Shown here: positions 36,706 through 48,007 of the stretch, in pieces
How the letters are laid out: every line of letters begins with the position of its first letter
Position numbering within the stretch: the first letter of the stretch is position 1
Origin: JAJVID01 sp963743425
GTDB lineage: Bacteria > Acidobacteriota > Blastocatellia > RBC074
Direction: 5' to 3'
NCBI GenBank assembly: GCA_963743425.1
Contig: CAVUPU010000002.1
Location: 868,001-932,000 of the forward strand
DNA: 64,000 bases
Notes under the pieces: model-generated
Told to the model about the DNA's origin: nothing
The model's input: the letters and a program-made list of their open reading frames with translations, nothing else
Database searches by the model: none
Position numbers and translations under genes: made by a program

Positions 36706-38010
36706 ATGAACATACAAGCAGATCATCCGGCCACGACTCGCCGGTCGTTTCTCAAAGGTTTCGCCGGAAGCGCAGCCGCGCTCTCGGTCTTCCCCGCGAC
36801 CGGCGCCTCCAACGCGCTGCTGAGCGCGGCCAATCGTCTCGGCGCCGCTGACACGGCGAGCGAGCCTTTCTGGCGGCTGGTGAAAGAGCAGTTCACGATC
36901 AAGCCGGGGATTATTTTGTTGAACGCCGCGAATCTCTGTCCGTCGCCGCATATGGTCAGAGACAGGGTCTTTCGACTGACCGAGGACGTGGACGGCGATG
37001 TCTCGTTCCAGAACCGCGCGAAGTTCAATGCGCTGCTGGAGGAATCGCGCCGGAAGCTGGCGGCTTTTATGGGCGCTTCCGAGGACGAGATCGCCATCGT
37101 CAGAAACACGAGCGAGGCGAACAACTTTATCGTCAACGGTCTCAAATTACAGGCCGGCGACGAAGTGGTGGTCTTCGATCAGAATCACCCGACCAACAAC
37201 GTCGCCTGGGACGTGCGGGCCGCCCGCGCCGGCTTCATCGTGAAGCGCGTCGGGGTTCCACAAATCCCGAACGACGCCGAAGAGATTTTGAAGGCATTCA
37301 GCGGGGCGATGGCGCCCAAAACCAGAGTCATCTCTTTCACCGATGTCTCCAACACGACCGGCGTAAGAATGCCGACCAAAGAGTTGTGCCGGATGGCCCG
37401 CGAGCGCGGCGTCTACACGCACGTGGACGGCGCGCAAACGTTCGGCGCGCTCCCGCTCAACCTGCGCGAGACGGGGTGCGATTCTTATTCCGCCAGCGCG
37501 CATAAATGGTTCATGGGGCCGAAGGAAGCGGGCGCGCTATATATCAGGCAGGAGCGCATCGCCGAAATCTGGCCGAGCGTGGTCGGTGTGGGTTGGGGTA
37601 ACAAGGTCGAAACTGCGGCGCGCGGCGCGCGCAAATTCGAGACGCTGGGCCAGCGCGATGACTCCGCCGTATCGACGATGGGAACCACGGTGGACTTTCA
37701 CAACCTGATCGGGCGCGAACGGATCGAGGCGCGCGTCCGCGAGCTGGCCGCGGCCTTGAAAGAAGGCGTCGGCAAGGTTCCCGGCGCAAAGCTGCGCACT
37801 TCCACGAAAGCGGAGTTGAGCGCCGGCGTATGCGTGGTCGGGTTTGACGGAAAAGATCACCAGAAGATTTATGAAGCTCTGTACGCCAAACACGGCGTCG
37901 CGGGAGCGGCGACGGGCGGCGTTCGACTCTGCCCTCACATCTACAACACGCTGGAAGAGATTGATCGCACAGTGTCGGCGCTTCATCAGGTGATCAAGGA
38001 GATGGGTTAA
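36706..38010 (+). CDS. Tat-exported class V aminotransferase (cysteine desulfurase-like)
   Basis: A 434-residue PLP enzyme with a twin-arginine signal (TTRRSFLKGFAGSAAALSVF), unusual for a fold type I aminotransferase. The core reads INLLNAAN-like (GIILLNAANLCPSPHMVRDR), RNTSEANNFIVNG, VISFTDVSNTTGVRMP, HVDGAQTFGALPLN and the PLP lysine in SASAHKWFMGPKEAG. The closest relatives are isopenicillin-N-epimerase/cysteine desulfurase-like proteins. The ribosome site AGGAGGTGAAG fits the start. The cpYpsA-like gene starts at the base after the stop, so the two form an operon. The natural substrate is unknown. Confidence 0.88.
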   Translation: MNIQADHPATTRRSFLKGFAGSAAALSVFPATGASNALLSAANRLGAADTASEPFWRLVKEQFTIKPGIILLNAANLCPSPHMVRDRVFRLTEDVDGDVSFQNRAKFNALLEESRRKLAAFMGASEDEIAIVRNTSEANNFIVNGLKLQAGDEVVVFDQNHPTNNVAWDVRAARAGFIVKRVGVPQIPNDAEEILKAFSGAMAPKTRVISFTDVSNTTGVRMPTKELCRMARERGVYTHVDGAQTFGALPLNLRETGCDSYSASAHKWFMGPKEAGALYIRQERIAEIWPSVVGVGWGNKVETAARGARKFETLGQRDDSAVSTMGTTVDFHNLIGRERIEARVRELAAALKEGVGKVPGAKLRTSTKAELSAGVCVVGFDGKDHQKIYEALYAKHGVAGAATGGVRLCPHIYNTLEEIDRTVSALHQVIKEMG

Positions 38011-38508
38011 GTGGTATTGAGTAAAATAATCTCTGGTGGACAGACAGGCGCTGACAGAGCCGCGCTCGATTGGGCGATCGAGCGCGGCATACCGCACGGA
38101 GGCTGGTGTCCGAAGGGACGCAACGCCGAAGACGGGACGATTGATCAACGTTACAATCTGGTCGAAACGCCTTCGGAGGATTATTCGCAAAGGACCGAGT
38201 GGAATGTTCGCGACTCGGATGGGACGGCGGTCTTCTCGATCAGGAGAGAGTTGCGGGGCGGGTCGCTGCTGACCGTCAAGCTGGCAGAACAATACAACAA
38301 GCCTGTGATTCATCTGCGCCAACAGGACGAGCAGGCAAATCATGCGCAGGAACTGCGATCCTTCATAGCGAAGTTCGATATCTCTTTTCTCAACATCGCC
38401 GGGCCGAGAGCGTCGGAAGAACCCGGCATAAATCAATTCGTGTGGAGCGTTCTCGACCGCGCTTTAGAAGAGTCGTTATGGGGCAACCTGATGGTGTTTG
38501 AAAAATAA
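38011..38508 (+). CDS. cpYpsA-like 'putative molybdenum carrier' Rossmannoid protein
   Basis: A 165-residue protein starting at GTG directly after the aminotransferase stop. Motifs are SKIISGGQTGADRAALDWAI, GIPHGGWCPKGRNAEDGTID, and SDGTAVFSI. These match the PF12694 family, a SMF/DprA-YpsA-type Rossmannoid fold that may bind nucleotides or sugar-nucleotides; the molybdenum label comes from an early structure. Full length for the family. No signal peptide, in contrast with its operon partner. Confidence 0.8.
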   Translation: MVLSKIISGGQTGADRAALDWAIERGIPHGGWCPKGRNAEDGTIDQRYNLVETPSEDYSQRTEWNVRDSDGTAVFSIRRELRGGSLLTVKLAEQYNKPVIHLRQQDEQANHAQELRSFIAKFDISFLNIAGPRASEEPGINQFVWSVLDRALEESLWGNLMVFEK

Positions 38509-38521
38509 CCGTGACAACAAT

Positions 38522-38588
38522 GTAGGGGCGCGCATTCCGCGCCCAATCGTCCGGATCACGGACGCGGGCGGGGAAAACCCGCCCCTAC
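38522..38588. repeat. GTAGGGGCG...CGCCCCTAC palindromic word
   Basis: Outer arms GTAGGGGCG (38522-38530) and CGCCCCTAC (38580-38588) enclose further GC-rich pairing (CGCGCATTCCGCGCC and GGGCGGGGAAAACCCGCCC). Intergenic and non-coding. Confidence 0.8.
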
Positions 38589-38650
38589 GCCGCTGTCGCA
38601 TGAATTTTCAAAGGCCATAAGTCTGTCCTACATTTTCGGAGGGGGACCAG

Positions 38651-40082
<1,432 letters not shown>

Positions 40083-40114
40083 CTCTAGTTCCTGTCACGA
40101 TTTGGAAAGTTATT

Positions 40115-40217
40115 CCATTGGCTATTGTCAATTGGCTATTGGCCATTGTCATCCCGGGAGAAAACGCTTTCTTTCCTGCTTTTCAATGCCCAATGCTCAA
40201 TACCCAATTTCCAATGG
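40115..40217. repeat. CCATTGGCTATTG/CAATGCCCAATG words upstream of the four-helix-bundle gene
   Basis: CCATTGGCTATTGTCAATTG and GGCTATTGGCCATTG are answered in inverted form by CAATGCCCAATGCTCAATAC and CCAATTTCCAATGG. Intergenic; similar words recur after the next gene. Confidence 0.75.
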
Positions 40218-40280
40218 CGGAGGACTGATTCATCAATTTACTTTCGGCAATTCACTAAACCCTGACGCAAGGAGACGGCC

Positions 40281-40631
40281 ATGAGTGAAAACATAGTGCT
40301 GGAAAAGTCATACAAGTTCGCCCTGCGCATCGTCGCGCTCTACCGGAAACTGACCGAAGAAAGACACGAGTACGTTTTGAGCAAAAACCTGCTCAGCGAT
40401 GGAACCAATGTCGGCGCCTACATCGAATCGGCGCAGGAGACCGAGGCGCGGACGGGTTTCTCGCACGAAATGAGCATCGCGCTGCAGAAGGCAAGCCGAA
40501 CAAAATACTGGTTGAACGTGTTGCATGACGGGCGCTTTCTCGATGACGAAGATTACCAAACGGCTTACGAAGAGTGCGCGGAGATAAGGCGACTGCCCGG
40601 CAAGATCGTCAAGACGACCAGAGGAAGCTGA
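40281..40631 (+). CDS. Four-helix-bundle protein (S23/IVS family, TIGR02436)
   Basis: A 116-residue four-helix bundle: LEKSYKFALRIVALYRKLTE, LLSDGTNVGAYIESAQETEA, MSIALQKASRTKYWLNVLHD, YQTAYEECAEIRRLPGKIVK. The family is known from 23S rRNA intervening sequences and, as Avd-like proteins, from retroelements. Here it is not in rRNA. It has a good ribosome site (AAGGAGA). Both flanks are ATTGGCTATTGG-type words, so it may be carried by a repeat unit. Function unknown; relatives bind nucleic acid. Confidence 0.85.
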   Translation: MSENIVLEKSYKFALRIVALYRKLTEERHEYVLSKNLLSDGTNVGAYIESAQETEARTGFSHEMSIALQKASRTKYWLNVLHDGRFLDDEDYQTAYEECAEIRRLPGKIVKTTRGS

Positions 40632-40640
40632 CGTCTCCCG

Positions 40641-40832
40641 CATTGGGCATTGGCTATTGGTTATTGGCCATTTACTTGCATTGAAGCCGCGTTCGTAACG
40701 TAATAATTGGTTTTGTGTCTGGCCGACATTCTGCAGGCCGGTGAGTTTGATACGCGGTTCACTGCGAAACAATAGACAATATCCAATTGCCAATGTATGC
40801 CAATGCAATCAAGTAATCCAATAATCCAACCC
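40641..40832. repeat. ATTGGGCATTGGCTATTGG words downstream of the four-helix-bundle gene
   Basis: CATTGGGCATTGGCTATTGG begins the region, and CAATATCCAATTGCCAATGT near 40775 with ATCCAATAATCCAAC near 40818 forms the complementary side. Mirrors the repeat on the other side of the gene. Confidence 0.65.
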
Positions 40833-40854
40833 GACGAAAAGAGAGGAAATAGTT

Positions 40855-42108
<1,254 letters not shown>

Positions 42109-42110
42109 GC

Positions 42111-42188
42111 GAAAAATCAACCACGAAGAAACGAAATGTGGGACAATTTGGCTGTGTCCCACCCTTCGTTTCTTCGTGGTTGATTTTC
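42111..42188. terminator. Long hairpin after the oxidoreductase gene
   Basis: GAAAAATCAACCACGAAGAA ACGAA (42111-42135) pairs with TTCGTTTCTTCGTGGTTGAT TTTC, and inside it TGTGGGACA pairs with TGTCCCAC. It begins 3 bases after the stop codon. It could terminate transcription in either direction; it also resembles the repeat words of this genome. Confidence 0.6.
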
Positions 42189-42236
42189 ATTCGTTTCAGG
42201 ACGTCGCCGCAGCAACCTGAACGACTCCTCAGGAAA

Positions 42237-42953
42237 ATGGGAAATAGAAGAATTGTGCTCGTCCGCCCGCGCGATCCGAACAACATCGGCGCGGCGGCGA
42301 GGGCGATGAAGAATTTCGGCTTCACCGATCTGGCCGTCGTCACGCCGCATCCGCCGGTCTGGGGCGAGGTCGTTTCGGCGGTCAACGCCACAGACGTGCT
42401 GGCCAACGCGAGAATCTGCGGCGCGCTCGATGAAGCCATCGCCGACTGCAATCTGGTCGTCGGCACAACCGACCGCACACGGGTTGAGGAGAAACAAACC
42501 GCCTACACCCCATTCGATCTGAGCCGCGAACTCGCCGGGGCCGATTACGATCTGGCGCTGGTCTTCGGCTCGGAGAAACACGGGCTGACCAACGAAGACC
42601 TCAGCCGCTGCCACCGCGTGATGAGCATCCCAACAGGGCCTGAATGCCCATCGATGAATTTAGGTCAGGCCGTCGCCGTATGCTGTTACGAGCTGATCCG
42701 CGACGGCGCGCAGGCCGCAATCGTTCCCCGCCCCGCCGAAGCGGCTACGGCGGGCGCGACCGAAGCGGCGCTGCAATTGTCGTTGGAGGTTTTGAAGCTG
42801 ATTGATTTCGTCCTGCCCGGCAACGAGCCTGATTTGACGCGCAGGCTTCGCGGCAGTCTGCTGCGGCTCAACCCGACCAGGTACGACATCGAGATGCTCT
42901 GCGGGATTCTGAGCAGGATCAGGAAGGACTTAAAAGACCAGACGGAAAAATAG
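42237..42953 (+). CDS. trmJ: tRNA/rRNA methyltransferase of the TrmJ group (SPOUT)
   Basis: A 238-residue SPOUT 2'-O-methyltransferase that modifies tRNA position 32 in TrmJ relatives. Motif 1 is IVLVRPRDPNNIGAAARAMK; motif 2 is LALVFGSEKHGLTNEDLSRC; motif 3 with the SAM knot is IPTGPECPSMNLGQAVAVCC. A C-terminal extension (LEVLKLIDFVLPG, YDIEMLCGILSRIRKDLK) is as in TrmJ. I start at 42237 at MGNRRIVLVR; the ribosome site is close (AGGAAA). Some relatives are annotated TrmH; the extension favours TrmJ. Confidence 0.88.
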   Translation: MGNRRIVLVRPRDPNNIGAAARAMKNFGFTDLAVVTPHPPVWGEVVSAVNATDVLANARICGALDEAIADCNLVVGTTDRTRVEEKQTAYTPFDLSRELAGADYDLALVFGSEKHGLTNEDLSRCHRVMSIPTGPECPSMNLGQAVAVCCYELIRDGAQAAIVPRPAEAATAGATEAALQLSLEVLKLIDFVLPGNEPDLTRRLRGSLLRLNPTRYDIEMLCGILSRIRKDLKDQTEK

Positions 42954-43021
42954 GGAGTGGGGAGTGGGGAGTGGGGAATGGGGAGTGGGGAGTGGGCGCC
43001 ACTCCCCACTCCCCACTCCCC
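42954..43021. repeat. GGGGAGT tandem words with inverted ACTCCCC half
   Basis: GGGAGTGGGGAGTGGGGAGT repeats are followed by GGCGCC and then ACTCCCCACTCCCCACTCCC, making a GC-rich hairpin between trmJ and ettA. Confidence 0.9.
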
Positions 43022-43113
43022 TGCCTCGCTACTTGCCATTTGCCATCTCGTGCGACAAGATTGCCTGCCTTAACAGCTCACTCACAATTGAATATCACAA
43101 CTTCAACTAAGCA

Positions 43114-44799
43114 ATGAGTCAACAACCAGACAAAGTCATCTATTCAATGGTCGGGGTCAGCAAGTATTACGACAAGAAAGCTGTCCTCAAGGATATTTAT
43201 CTCGGCTACTTCTACGGCGCGAAGATCGGTGTGCTGGGCCTGAATGGGTCGGGCAAATCCACGCTACTGCGGATTATCGCCGGCGTTGATCAGGACTATC
43301 AGGGCGAGACGGTTCTCTCGCCCGGTTACTCCATCGGCTATCTCGAACAGGAGCCGGCGCTGGACGAATCGAAGACCGTCCGCGATATCGTCGAGGAGGG
43401 CGTTCAGGAGGTCGTCGACCTGATGAAAGAGTTCGACGAGGTCAACGCCAGATTCGCCGGGCCGATGTCGGACGACGAGATGAACAAGCTGCTCGAACGC
43501 CAGGGCGAGGTCCAGGAGAAGCTGGACGCGATGGGCGGATGGGATCTGGACAGCCGTCTGGAGATGGCGATGGACGCGCTGCGATGCCCGCCGGGCGAGA
43601 CGCCGATCAAAATCCTCTCGGGCGGAGAACGCCGCCGCGTCGCGTTGTGCCGCTTGCTGCTGAAACAGCCTGACATCCTGCTGCTCGACGAGCCGACCAA
43701 TCATCTCGACGCCGAGACCGTCGGCTGGCTCGAACAGCATTTGCAGAAATATCCGGGCACTGTAATCGCCGTCACGCACGACCGGTACTTCCTCGACAAC
43801 GTCGCCGGGTGGATTCTGGAGCTGGATCGCGGGCAGGGCATTCCGTGGCAGGGCAACTATTCGTCGTGGCTCGAACAGAAGCAGGAACGTCTGCGGCGCG
43901 AAGAGAAGTCGGAGAGCGTGCGACAGAAAACTCTCGAACGCGAGCTGGAATGGATTCGGATGGCGCCGAAGGCCCGCCACGCCAAAAGCAAGGCGCGCAT
44001 CAAGGCTTACGAATCCATGCTCAATCAAGAGGTCGAGAAGCAGGCCTCGGAGCTTGAGATTTACATTCCGCCGGGGCCGCGGTTGGGCGATGTCGTGATC
44101 GAGGCCGAGAACGTCAGCAAGGGTTACGGCGACAATCTGTTGTTCGATGGGTTGTCATTCAAACTTCCGCCCGGCGGCATCGTAGGCGTGATCGGCCCGA
44201 ACGGCGCCGGAAAGACTACGCTCTTCCGTTTGATCACGGGCCAGGAGCGGGCTGACGGCGGCGCGTTCAAGACCGGCTCGACGATTCAACTCGGCCACGT
44301 CGATCAATCGCGCGAATCACTCGACGCGAACAAAAACATCTGGGAGGAGATTTCGGGCGGGCAGGACACCATCCAACTCGGCGCCCGCCAGGTAAATTCG
44401 CGGGCCTACGTCGCGCGGTTCAACTTCTCCGGCGCCGATCAGCAGAAGAAGGTCGGGAATCTATCCGGCGGCGAACGCAACAGGGTCCATCTGGCGAGGA
44501 TGTTGAGATCGGGCGCGAACGTGCTGCTGCTCGACGAGCCGACCAACGATCTGGACGTGAACACGATGCGCGCGCTCGAAGAGGCGATAGAGAACTTCGC
44601 CGGCTGCGCCGTCGTCATCAGCCACGACCGCTGGTTCCTGGACCGCATCGCCACGCACATCCTGGCCTTCGAGGGCGACAGCAAGGTCGTCTGGTTCGAC
44701 GGGAACTACTCGGAGTACGAAGCCGATCGCAGAGCGAGGCTCGGCGCTGACGCCGATCAACCGCATCGGATAAAATACCGGCAGTTGACCAGAGACTAA
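43114..44799 (+). CDS. ettA: ABC-F ATPase EttA (energy-dependent translational throttle)
   Basis: A 561-residue soluble ABC-F protein that binds the ribosomal E site and couples ATP state to early elongation. Two ABC domains: Walker A GVLGLNGSGKSTLLRI and VIGPNGAGKTTLFRL; signatures LSGGERRRVALC and LSGGERNRVHLA; Walker B DILLLDEPTNHLD and NVLLLDEPTNDLD. The arm/linker region contains the EttA-typical GGWDLDSRLEMAMDALR and KQASELEIYIPPGPRLGD. Length and order match EttA rather than Uup or antibiotic-resistance ABC-Fs. The DinB gene follows after 15 bases. Confidence 0.95.
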   Translation: MSQQPDKVIYSMVGVSKYYDKKAVLKDIYLGYFYGAKIGVLGLNGSGKSTLLRIIAGVDQDYQGETVLSPGYSIGYLEQEPALDESKTVRDIVEEGVQEVVDLMKEFDEVNARFAGPMSDDEMNKLLERQGEVQEKLDAMGGWDLDSRLEMAMDALRCPPGETPIKILSGGERRRVALCRLLLKQPDILLLDEPTNHLDAETVGWLEQHLQKYPGTVIAVTHDRYFLDNVAGWILELDRGQGIPWQGNYSSWLEQKQERLRREEKSESVRQKTLERELEWIRMAPKARHAKSKARIKAYESMLNQEVEKQASELEIYIPPGPRLGDVVIEAENVSKGYGDNLLFDGLSFKLPPGGIVGVIGPNGAGKTTLFRLITGQERADGGAFKTGSTIQLGHVDQSRESLDANKNIWEEISGGQDTIQLGARQVNSRAYVARFNFSGADQQKKVGNLSGGERNRVHLARMLRSGANVLLLDEPTNDLDVNTMRALEEAIENFAGCAVVISHDRWFLDRIATHILAFEGDSKVVWFDGNYSEYEADRRARLGADADQPHRIKYRQLTRD

Positions 44800-44814
44800 G
44801 GAAAACATAGAGCA

Positions 44815-45279
44815 ATGACAGAAACACATCGCATCAACAGCCAACTCAAACGCGCCCAGGAAGGGCAGGCGTGGCACGGCCCTTCTTTGCGCGAGTTGCT
44901 CGACGGCGTGACGGCTGAACAAGCCGCCGCCAAACCCGTCCCGAACGCGCACAGCATCTGGGAACTCGTCAATCACATCATTGCCTGGGAACAGATAGCT
45001 AGGCGAAGGTTGGAGGGCGAAGGGGAGATGGAGATTCCCGACGAAGTCAACTTCCCGCCAGTAACCGATGCGAGCGAGGCGGCCTGGCAAGCGACGCAGC
45101 AATCGCTCGAAGCGAGCCATCGCAACCTGCGCGAAAGCATCAAGAAAATTGACGACGCAAAGCTCGAAGAGACCCTGCCAGGGACGCGCTACTCGAACTA
45201 TGTCCTGCTGCACGGCGTGATCCAACACGATCTCTATCACGCCGGTCAGATAGCTCTTCTAAAAAAGGGACTGCAGTGA
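44815..45279 (+). CDS. DinB-family protein
   Basis: A 154-residue four-helix metalloprotein. The predicted metal ligands are His in SIWELVNHIIAWEQ and two His in LLHGVIQHDLYHAGQIALL. Full length for DinB/YfiT-type thiol transferase or damage-induced proteins. Starts after a weak AAGGAAA and may be translated with ettA. Function in this organism unknown. Confidence 0.88.
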   Translation: MTETHRINSQLKRAQEGQAWHGPSLRELLDGVTAEQAAAKPVPNAHSIWELVNHIIAWEQIARRRLEGEGEMEIPDEVNFPPVTDASEAAWQATQQSLEASHRNLRESIKKIDDAKLEETLPGTRYSNYVLLHGVIQHDLYHAGQIALLKKGLQ

Positions 45280-45322
45280 AAGCTCCGCCGGATGGATAGC
45301 GCCATCCGGCGAGTCTTCGGCT

Positions 45323-45925
45323 TCAGAAGCGCAACGCGATGCCGGTGGTGAATTGTAGATTGTGGGAATTACCCTCCAAGCGGCCGACGCCCCCACCGCT
45401 GAAGCGAATGATCGTATCTCCCACGTCAAAGCGTATTGCGACCGAACGCGAAGGATATAATTCAAAAACTCCGCCGATATCGAGCGCGAATTGGGTCGCG
45501 CTTGCCGTCTGCGCGAGCCCCGGGGAGCCCAAAACCGCCGGATTGAGCGTGCTCTCGCTAAAATGAACGAACCCGGGTCTGAGTTTGCCGAAGATGCCCG
45601 CTTTCTCGGACCGCATCCCAGTCTTCACGCCAAACAGCCCCTGCGTTCTGCGGCTGTCCAGATAGAGTGGTCTCACGAACGCGAAATTGTCGCGCCTCTG
45701 AGGGAAGAAATTGATCTCGCCCTCGAGTCCGAAGCTGTCAGCGAGATTCAAGGTGAGGCGGCCCCCCACCCCTGAATCGGTGGTGTCGAAGTCGCGCAGG
45801 CGCAACAGTGTGTAATGCGCGCCAATTTCGACTTTCGGCGTCTCCGATTGCGCTTGCGCATTTTGCGCCGGAACCATCAACAACAAAGCCGCTGCGGCCA
45901 GAACGAAGAAAAACATTTTTCGCAT
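45323..45925 (-). CDS. Outer-membrane beta-barrel protein (tandem paralogue A)
   Basis: A 200-residue precursor. The signal peptide is RKMFFFVLAAAALLLMVPAQ with cleavage after AQAQ. Alternating beta-strands form a small eight-strand-type barrel: KVEIGAHYTLLRLRDFDTTD, SGVGGRLTLNLADSFGLEGE, FELYPSRSVAIRFDVGDTII, ending in GIALRF with C-terminal Phe, the OMP assembly signal. The start at 45925 follows GCAGGAGTG. It is closely related to the gene at 46042; the upstream sequence is also duplicated. Confidence 0.88.
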   Translation of the reverse strand: MRKMFFFVLAAAALLLMVPAQNAQAQSETPKVEIGAHYTLLRLRDFDTTDSGVGGRLTLNLADSFGLEGEINFFPQRRDNFAFVRPLYLDSRRTQGLFGVKTGMRSEKAGIFGKLRPGFVHFSESTLNPAVLGSPGLAQTASATQFALDIGGVFELYPSRSVAIRFDVGDTIIRFSGGGVGRLEGNSHNLQFTTGIALRF

Positions 45926-46041
45926 AAATTCACTCCTGCATAAGGTATTGGAATTTTTCTCTAGCGCCGTAAACATTGGGGGTAGGAAACGGCTGTGAAA
46001 GCCCCGCCGGTTGGGGAGCCACATCCGGCGGGGCTTCGGTA

Positions 46042-46605
46042 TTAGAAGCGCAACGCGACGCCGGTGCTGAATTGCAGATTATGGGTGTAAGGGGCGCCAA
46101 CAAAGTTGCTGAAGCGGATAATCGTATCACCCACATCAAATCGCAACGCGACCGACCGCGAAGGATATAATTCCAAAACTCCGCCGATATCCATCGTGAA
46201 TTCGGTATCGCTCACCCCAGTCGCGCCTCCGCTGAAACGCATGAAACCGGGTCTGAATTTGGCGAAGACGCCCGCACTCTCGGACCGTATCCCGGACTTC
46301 ACGCCAAACAGAGCCTGCGTTCTCTTGCTATCAAAAGAAGAGGAAAAATTCGAGAAATTGATGCGCTCCGTAGGGAAGAAATTGAACTCGCCCTCGACTG
46401 CGAAGTTGTCCGTGAGGTTTAAGGTGAGGCGGCCTCCCACCCCTGAATCGGTGGCGTTATCAAGACCGAAATCGCGAATGCGCAGCAGTGTGTAATGCGC
46501 GCCAAGTTCGACTTTCGGAGTCTCCGATTGCGCCTGCGCATTTTGCGCCGGAACCATCAACAACAAAGCCGCCGCGACCAGAACGAAGAGAAACATTTTT
46601 CGCAT
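46042..46605 (-). CDS. Outer-membrane beta-barrel protein (tandem paralogue B)
   Basis: A 187-residue precursor with signal RKMFLFVLVAAALLLMVPAQ and the same strand pattern as paralogue A (KVELGAHYTLLRIRDFGLDN, LELYPSRSVALRFDVGDTII, STGVALRF). Loop regions differ most (FFPTERINFSNFSSSFDSKR), as expected for surface exposure. The ribosome site (CAGGAGTG) and the sequence GGTATTGGAATTTTTCTCTA upstream are nearly identical in both copies. Confidence 0.88.
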   Translation of the reverse strand: MRKMFLFVLVAAALLLMVPAQNAQAQSETPKVELGAHYTLLRIRDFGLDNATDSGVGGRLTLNLTDNFAVEGEFNFFPTERINFSNFSSSFDSKRTQALFGVKSGIRSESAGVFAKFRPGFMRFSGGATGVSDTEFTMDIGGVLELYPSRSVALRFDVGDTIIRFSNFVGAPYTHNLQFSTGVALRF

Positions 46606-46879
46606 AAATTCACTCCTGTAAAGGTATTGGAATTTTTCTCTAGCGCCGTAAACTAGGGGGTAGGAAACGGCTATTAAACATCTGCCCAATAACCACGCAA
46701 TCGCCTTGCCATAGGCGAACGCCTATGCCCCAAGCGTTGACGGGTCAAGCACTTGGCCTCTTAAACGCGAATTTCGAGCCTTGTCTATTTCTCCATTTTC
46801 TTGAATTCCGATTACAAAATTTCGGAGAACGGGGAAATGACGGAAATCGCGTAGAAGAGAGCCATATCCGCATGGATTT
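46606..46879. other. Intergenic region with duplicated OMP promoter sequence
   Basis: The first ~70 bases match the upstream region of the other OMP gene (45945-45995). Beyond that nothing is recognised. Confidence 0.5.
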
Positions 46880-47959
46880 TTACTTCAATCGGGGGACGTA
46901 AACTGTGAAAGGCACGGTAATGATTTTAGCGCCGCGCTGGAATTGTGACCAGATGCGGTAATTGCCGGGATGGGGGAAGAACGTGTCGAAGACGACATCA
47001 GGTTTACTTTCGAGTTTGCTGCGATCCACGTCATCAGGAATCATCTCGGTCGGGTGCGAATGCAAATAATCGGTGGCGTCCTCACTGAGTATCAGCGTAT
47101 GGCCCCACGCGCCAAGATACGGCTTCAAATCCTTGACCGGGGCGCCCGTCTTTTCGTCAACCAGGTGGTAATGCAACTCAGCAGGCTTGCCCGCGAACGG
47201 CTCTTCGGGATCGAGTGTCAATTCAAAGCGCGTGCCCTCGACGGTCTTGACGAGTTTGCCGCCGATCGGCTTGTCGGGTTTGAGCCGGGCTTGCGATGAG
47301 ATCAGATCGCCGTTGTATCCGGCGGTGACCAGGTTGTGGTGAGTAACCTGCGGCATTCCGCCCGCCGGGAAGAAGTCGCAGAAGATTTTGTAGTAGCCCG
47401 ATTTCGGCAAGTCCGTCTCGATTGTGAAGCTGCCGTCGGGCTGTTTGTCAGGGTGGATGTGCTGGAAGACCTCAAAATCCTGGCTGACGACGAACAGATG
47501 GAAAGGCATGTCGTGGAGGATGTTGAATTCCTTGATCTGCTTTTCAGTCACCGGATGGAAGATGGTGAATTGAAGCTTCACATTCTGTCCGGCTTTCGGC
47601 GGCGCGGGATTGGTCTTTACTCTGACGATGTATTCGCTGGTTTCAGGCGGCGCCGTCTTGACCAGCTTCATATTGCACTTAGGGCAGGTCCCGGCCTGAT
47701 TCGAGACCACGTCGGGATGCATAGGGCAGATGTGAAAATCGCCGCCTGCGCCCGCCTTCGACGCCACAAGCTTCATATTGCACTTGTGACACTGTCCCGG
47801 CAGCTTGGAATTAACGTCAGGATGCATCGGGCAGACGTAAATGATCGGTTCTTGCGCAGTCTCCTGTTTGGCCTCCGTCTGCGCGAACGCGAAGTCGGAA
47901 AGGCCCGCCGCGGCGAAGGCCAGGCCGCCTGCTAAAAATAATCTGCGATTGTTCGTCAT
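46880..47959 (-). CDS. Exported protein with two heavy-metal-binding (CPMHP) domains
   Basis: A 359-residue exported protein with signal TNNRRLFLAGGLAFAAAGLS. Two copies of the metal-binding motif follow: YVCPMHPDVNSKLPGQCHKC and HICPMHPDVVSNQAGTCPKC, each ending in NMKLV. The remaining ~240 residues form Ig/cupredoxin-like beta-domains with His-rich loops (HDMPFHLFVVSQDFEVFQHI, ILSEDATDYLHSH). Such proteins bind copper or other soft metals, often next to efflux systems; no efflux pump is present here. Tat export is possible but the RR is weak. Confidence 0.85.
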   Translation of the reverse strand: MTNNRRLFLAGGLAFAAAGLSDFAFAQTEAKQETAQEPIIYVCPMHPDVNSKLPGQCHKCNMKLVASKAGAGGDFHICPMHPDVVSNQAGTCPKCNMKLVKTAPPETSEYIVRVKTNPAPPKAGQNVKLQFTIFHPVTEKQIKEFNILHDMPFHLFVVSQDFEVFQHIHPDKQPDGSFTIETDLPKSGYYKIFCDFFPAGGMPQVTHHNLVTAGYNGDLISSQARLKPDKPIGGKLVKTVEGTRFELTLDPEEPFAGKPAELHYHLVDEKTGAPVKDLKPYLGAWGHTLILSEDATDYLHSHPTEMIPDDVDRSKLESKPDVVFDTFFPHPGNYRIWSQFQRGAKIITVPFTVYVPRLK

Positions 47960-48007
47960 AGCTTCCGAGATAATACTTCCTTTTACCCCACCATCGCCAC
48001 CAACAAT

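Noticed and set aside
36706..38010. Housekeeping IscS/SufS cysteine desulfurase
   Set aside because: It has a Tat signal and lacks iron-sulfur assembly neighbours; better described as an exported class V aminotransferase-like enzyme.
42954..43021. GGGGAGT tandem words as a possible CRISPR
   Set aside because: Units are 7 bases with no spacers and a mirrored half; this is a simple-sequence hairpin.
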